From JADZGC01 sp964391595 (lineage in GTDB: Bacteria; Patescibacteriota; Saccharimonadia; CAILAD01; GCA-016700035), in the NCBI GenBank assembly GCA_964391595.1, contig CAYMMM010000029.1:1-9384 (forward strand): a stretch of 9,384 nt of DNA. Direction: 5' to 3'. Position numbers and translations under genes: made by a program. The stretch's first letter is position 1. Every line of letters starts with the position of its first letter. Below are positions 7,074 to 9,384 of the stretch, piece after piece. The notes below the pieces were generated by a model. It searched no databases, had not been told where the DNA came from, and worked only from the letters and a program-made list of their open reading frames with translations.

Positions 7074-8036
7074 CTACTTTTTACTCGTCGACTTTTGGCG
7101 GACAGTAGTGGTTTTTGCACTTGGTTTTGTGAAGATCATTTTACCAGCAACCGTCTGGAAAATTCGTGTGACTTCCGTTGCTACTTCTTTACCTATAAGC
7201 TTGTCCCCTCCCTCGACAACGATCATAGTACCGTCTTCGAGATAACCGACGCCCTGATGCTTTTCTTTTCCAGCCTGCACCACTCGCACAACCATCTTTT
7301 CTCCAGGCAATACAACAGCTCGCAATGCCTGGCTTAGTTCATTTACATTGAGAACCTTCACTGACTCAATAGTCGCCACTCGGTTCAGATTATAGTCAGT
7401 AGTCAGGATGTCTGTCTTGAACTTTCGTGCGATATAGACAAGTTTGGCGTCTACTTCTGAAATCTTATCTGGATTATCCTCGACTATATCGATCTCTACT
7501 TGCTTGCTCTCTCGCAAACGGTTGAGCATCTCAAGGCCACGTCGCCCTTTGGCTCGTCGTAATGGATCTTCGCTGTCGGCGATGTGTTGCAACTCAGCAA
7601 GCACAAACCTTGGCACCAGAAGCTTCCCTGGGATAAACCCGGTAGCAGCGATGTCGGCAATTCTGCCGTCAATGATCGCTGAAGTATCAACAAGAATCTG
7701 TGACTTGCTATATTGCGTCGATTGACCAGCTTTTGTTTTGCCGTCATGTCTTGTAGCACTGATACGAGGGAAGTACCGCACGAGCGCCTCATGTTGCCTG
7801 TAAAAGACCTCAGCTAATGCAATCCCGCTCATCAAGGTCACGGTAATGGGAAGGAAGTCACTATACGGAGAAGGCAATTTCCCAAGAGGGATCGATACGA
7901 GTAGTCCTGAACCAGCGCCACATATAAAGCCCAGAGTCAGGAGTACCAGCTTCTGAAATTCCAGTTTCATAAGCTTAAGGGCAATGTAGCAGACTATCAA
8001 TATCGCCACTAATACTGCCGGGATAACAATAAACAT
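7074..8036 (-). CDS. YacL-like membrane protein with PIN and TRAM domains
   Basis: A 320-residue protein with the architecture of Bacillus YacL. The N-terminus is hydrophobic, with likely membrane helices at about 2-20, 28-50 and 61-78. A cytoplasmic PIN nuclease-fold domain follows (about 112-235), then a C-terminal TRAM domain (about 244-305, GEKMVVRVVQAGKEKHQGVGYLEDG region). The four acidic residues expected of an active PIN domain are present: D117 in LVDTSAIIDGR, E149 in VLAELQ, D196 in EVDAKL and D214 in TTDYN. This suggests metal-dependent RNase activity at the membrane, though the true substrate of this family is not settled as far as I know. The last 16 residues are Lys/Thr/Ser rich. 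It lies 47 bases downstream of radA on the same strand and is probably cotranscribed. GAGAAAGG, about 14 bases before the ATG, is the only Shine-Dalgarno-like run. Confidence 0.9.
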   Translation of the reverse strand: MFIVIPAVLVAILIVCYIALKLMKLEFQKLVLLTLGFICGAGSGLLVSIPLGKLPSPYSDFLPITVTLMSGIALAEVFYRQHEALVRYFPRISATRHDGKTKAGQSTQYSKSQILVDTSAIIDGRIADIAATGFIPGKLLVPRFVLAELQHIADSEDPLRRAKGRRGLEMLNRLRESKQVEIDIVEDNPDKISEVDAKLVYIARKFKTDILTTDYNLNRVATIESVKVLNVNELSQALRAVVLPGEKMVVRVVQAGKEKHQGVGYLEDGTMIVVEGGDKLIGKEVATEVTRIFQTVAGKMIFTKPSAKTTTVRQKSTSKK

Positions 8037-8083
8037 TTTTGTAAATCAAACCTTTCTCACACTTAGGGTAGTTTGGACAGCTC

Positions 8084-9384
8084 TTACGAAGACCGGTCAG
8101 TCTGAGCTTTGCTCGACTGCTTGAGGCGAGCAAGTGCTCCTGCGATATCCTGGATGCCTATCACCCCGGAAGCCTTCAAGGAAGCTGGTGCCAATATGTG
8201 TTTGAAGCCCAATTTGCGCGCTTCTTTTGCACGCGCATCCATGAGCTGCACAGACCGGACTTCTCCAGCTAAACCAACTTCACCGAAGCTTACAAGTGAC
8301 CGCGGGATAACGGTCCCATAATACGCGCTAGCTATCGCTAGAATAAGTGCTATATCTACAGCGGGCTCTGTAATCTTGAGTCCACCTATGATACTAACAT
8401 AGACATCTTGATCCGATAAAGGCAATCCGGCACGTTTTGTCAGTACGGCGGTGAGCAGGGCAAGCCGATTTTGATCAAGCCCCACGGCAGCTCGCTTTGG
8501 ATAGCTCAATACAGAGGGCGAGACCAATGCTTGCACCTCTACCATCAATGGTCGCGTCCCTTCAAGAGCTACAAATACGGCACTCCCCGGCAAATCCCTA
8601 CGCTCGGCAAGCAAGATTTCGCTAGGGTTATCTACTTGTACGAATCCACGCTCACCCATTTCCAATAATGCTACATCGCTCGTGGCGCCAAAGCGGTTTT
8701 TGCTGGCTTTGAGCACACGAAGTGAGCCATACTGGTCCCCCTCCATAGACAGCACAACGTCGACCAGGTGCTCGAGCAGCTTCGGCCCCGCGAGACTCCC
8801 TTCTTTGGTCACATGACCAATCATGATGCAGGCCGTGTGTGTTGCCTTGACCGTCTGCATGAGCTGACTTGCAACCGTGGTGACCTGGCTTGGACTTCCT
8901 GGATTTGCCGACAACGCAGAGCTACCTAGTGTCTGAATCGAGTCTACAATCACGAGCTTGTAGGTACCGGTTGCTATAGCCGCGATCGCATCATCAGCTT
9001 GAGTAGTAGCGAGAATATCGAGCTGTGATGCAGTAACTTGTAGACGATCCGCGCGCAGCTTCACTTGTCTCTCACTCTCTTCACCTGTTACATATAGTAC
9101 CGGATCGCCTGACGCAACGGCAGCCGCTATCTGAAGCACCAGAGTCGACTTGCCCACCCCTGGATCTCCAGACAGCAGATTGAGTGATCCGGGCACGATG
9201 CCGCCGCCCAGCACCAGATCAACTTCATTGAGACTTGTCGTAAAGCGTTGCACAGCGATCTGCTCTACATCTGCCAGACGGGTTGGTTTCGCTCCTGTCC
9301 CACCGCCTACGGCCTTACCGATTGTTGCGACTGGCTTCATCTCGACCAAGCTATCCCAGCTATTACATTGAAGGCAGCGCCCGG
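8084..9384 (-). CDS. radA: DNA repair protein RadA, 5' end cut by the window
   Basis: RadA is a RecA-like hexameric ATPase (E. coli RadA/Sms) that promotes branch migration of recombination intermediates. Counting from the Gly codon at 9382-9380, 432 residues are visible. GRCLQCNSW (1-9) is the second half of the N-terminal C4 zinc finger; the first CxxC lies beyond the edge. Walker A GDPGVGKST is at 72-80 (9169-9143), Walker B LVIVDS at 143-148 and the RadA-specific KNRFG at 228-232. The C-terminal half is the Lon-like domain (from about 280), without a proteolytic role in this family. Family members run to about 455-460 residues, so roughly 25 are missing. A TTG at 9349 and ATG at 9340 are not the start, because the coding frame and conserved residues continue upstream. 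The last residues are Ser/Lys rich. The YacL-like gene follows directly. Confidence 0.97.
   Translation of the reverse strand, partial: GRCLQCNSWDSLVEMKPVATIGKAVGGGTGAKPTRLADVEQIAVQRFTTSLNEVDLVLGGGIVPGSLNLLSGDPGVGKSTLVLQIAAAVASGDPVLYVTGEESERQVKLRADRLQVTASQLDILATTQADDAIAAIATGTYKLVIVDSIQTLGSSALSANPGSPSQVTTVASQLMQTVKATHTACIMIGHVTKEGSLAGPKLLEHLVDVVLSMEGDQYGSLRVLKASKNRFGATSDVALLEMGERGFVQVDNPSEILLAERRDLPGSAVFVALEGTRPLMVEVQALVSPSVLSYPKRAAVGLDQNRLALLTAVLTKRAGLPLSDQDVYVSIIGGLKITEPAVDIALILAIASAYYGTVIPRSLVSFGEVGLAGEVRSVQLMDARAKEARKLGFKHILAPASLKASGVIGIQDIAGALARLKQSSKAQTDRSS

Noticed and set aside
6823..7245. 140-residue plus-strand open frame spanning the PBP end, the gap and the YacL-like 3' end
   Set aside because: It overlaps two confident genes in other frames, its composition is not protein-like, and it would cross the proposed terminator.
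8037..8083. CAAAC/GTTTG inverted repeat in the radA to YacL-like gap as a terminator
   Set aside because: The stem is only five base pairs with a loop of about 19 and no T-run after it on the minus strand, so it does not look functional.
1..9384. A defence system, prophage, CRISPR array or other accessory island
   Set aside because: Every long gene is housekeeping or a broadly conserved family. I saw no spaced direct repeats, integrase, transposase or attachment-site repeats.

Overview
The window is a compact bacterial chromosome segment, about half G+C by eye, with six long genes and a possible seventh just entering at the left edge. No gap exceeds 100 bases, and I see no mobile elements, tRNA or rRNA genes, or CRISPR. 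UGA is a true stop (it ends tyrS), so this is not a UGA-recoding lineage. The gene style (short spacings, weak or absent Shine-Dalgarno sequences, a PBP of a type I associate with candidate-phyla bacteria) suggests a Candidate Phyla Radiation bacterium, possibly Saccharibacteria. That placement is inference, and no marker gene here proves it.

Left block, minus strand (1-4085), read right to left: tyrS (tyrosyl-tRNA synthetase), recG (branch-migrating helicase, ATGA overlap with tyrS), and a gene for a protein related to zinc-dependent phospholipase C. The last follows recG in the same frame after two tandem stop codons. A further minus-strand gene may begin at 39 and leave the window. This looks like one transcription unit.

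Centre (4086-4177): a 92-base divergent promoter region. An extended -10 element lies immediately in front of each gene, tyrS leftward and the PBP gene rightward, so both mRNAs should start at or within a few bases of the start codon (leaderless or nearly so).

Right block: a plus-strand class A penicillin-binding protein (GT51 transglycosylase plus transpeptidase, with a C-terminal extracellular extension) at 4178-6988. It converges on a minus-strand pair, radA followed by a YacL-like membrane PIN-TRAM protein (7074-9384). The radA gene is cut by the right edge, and the second CxxC of its zinc finger is the last thing visible. In Bacillus the order is radA-disA-yacL; here disA is absent between the two.

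Together the window covers cell-wall synthesis, tRNA charging and recombination/repair (RecG and RadA both process branched DNA). The least ordinary items are the zinc-PLC-like protein without a signal peptide, the paired leaderless promoters, the 15-base palindrome at the recG/PLC junction, and some unusual residues in the PBP.
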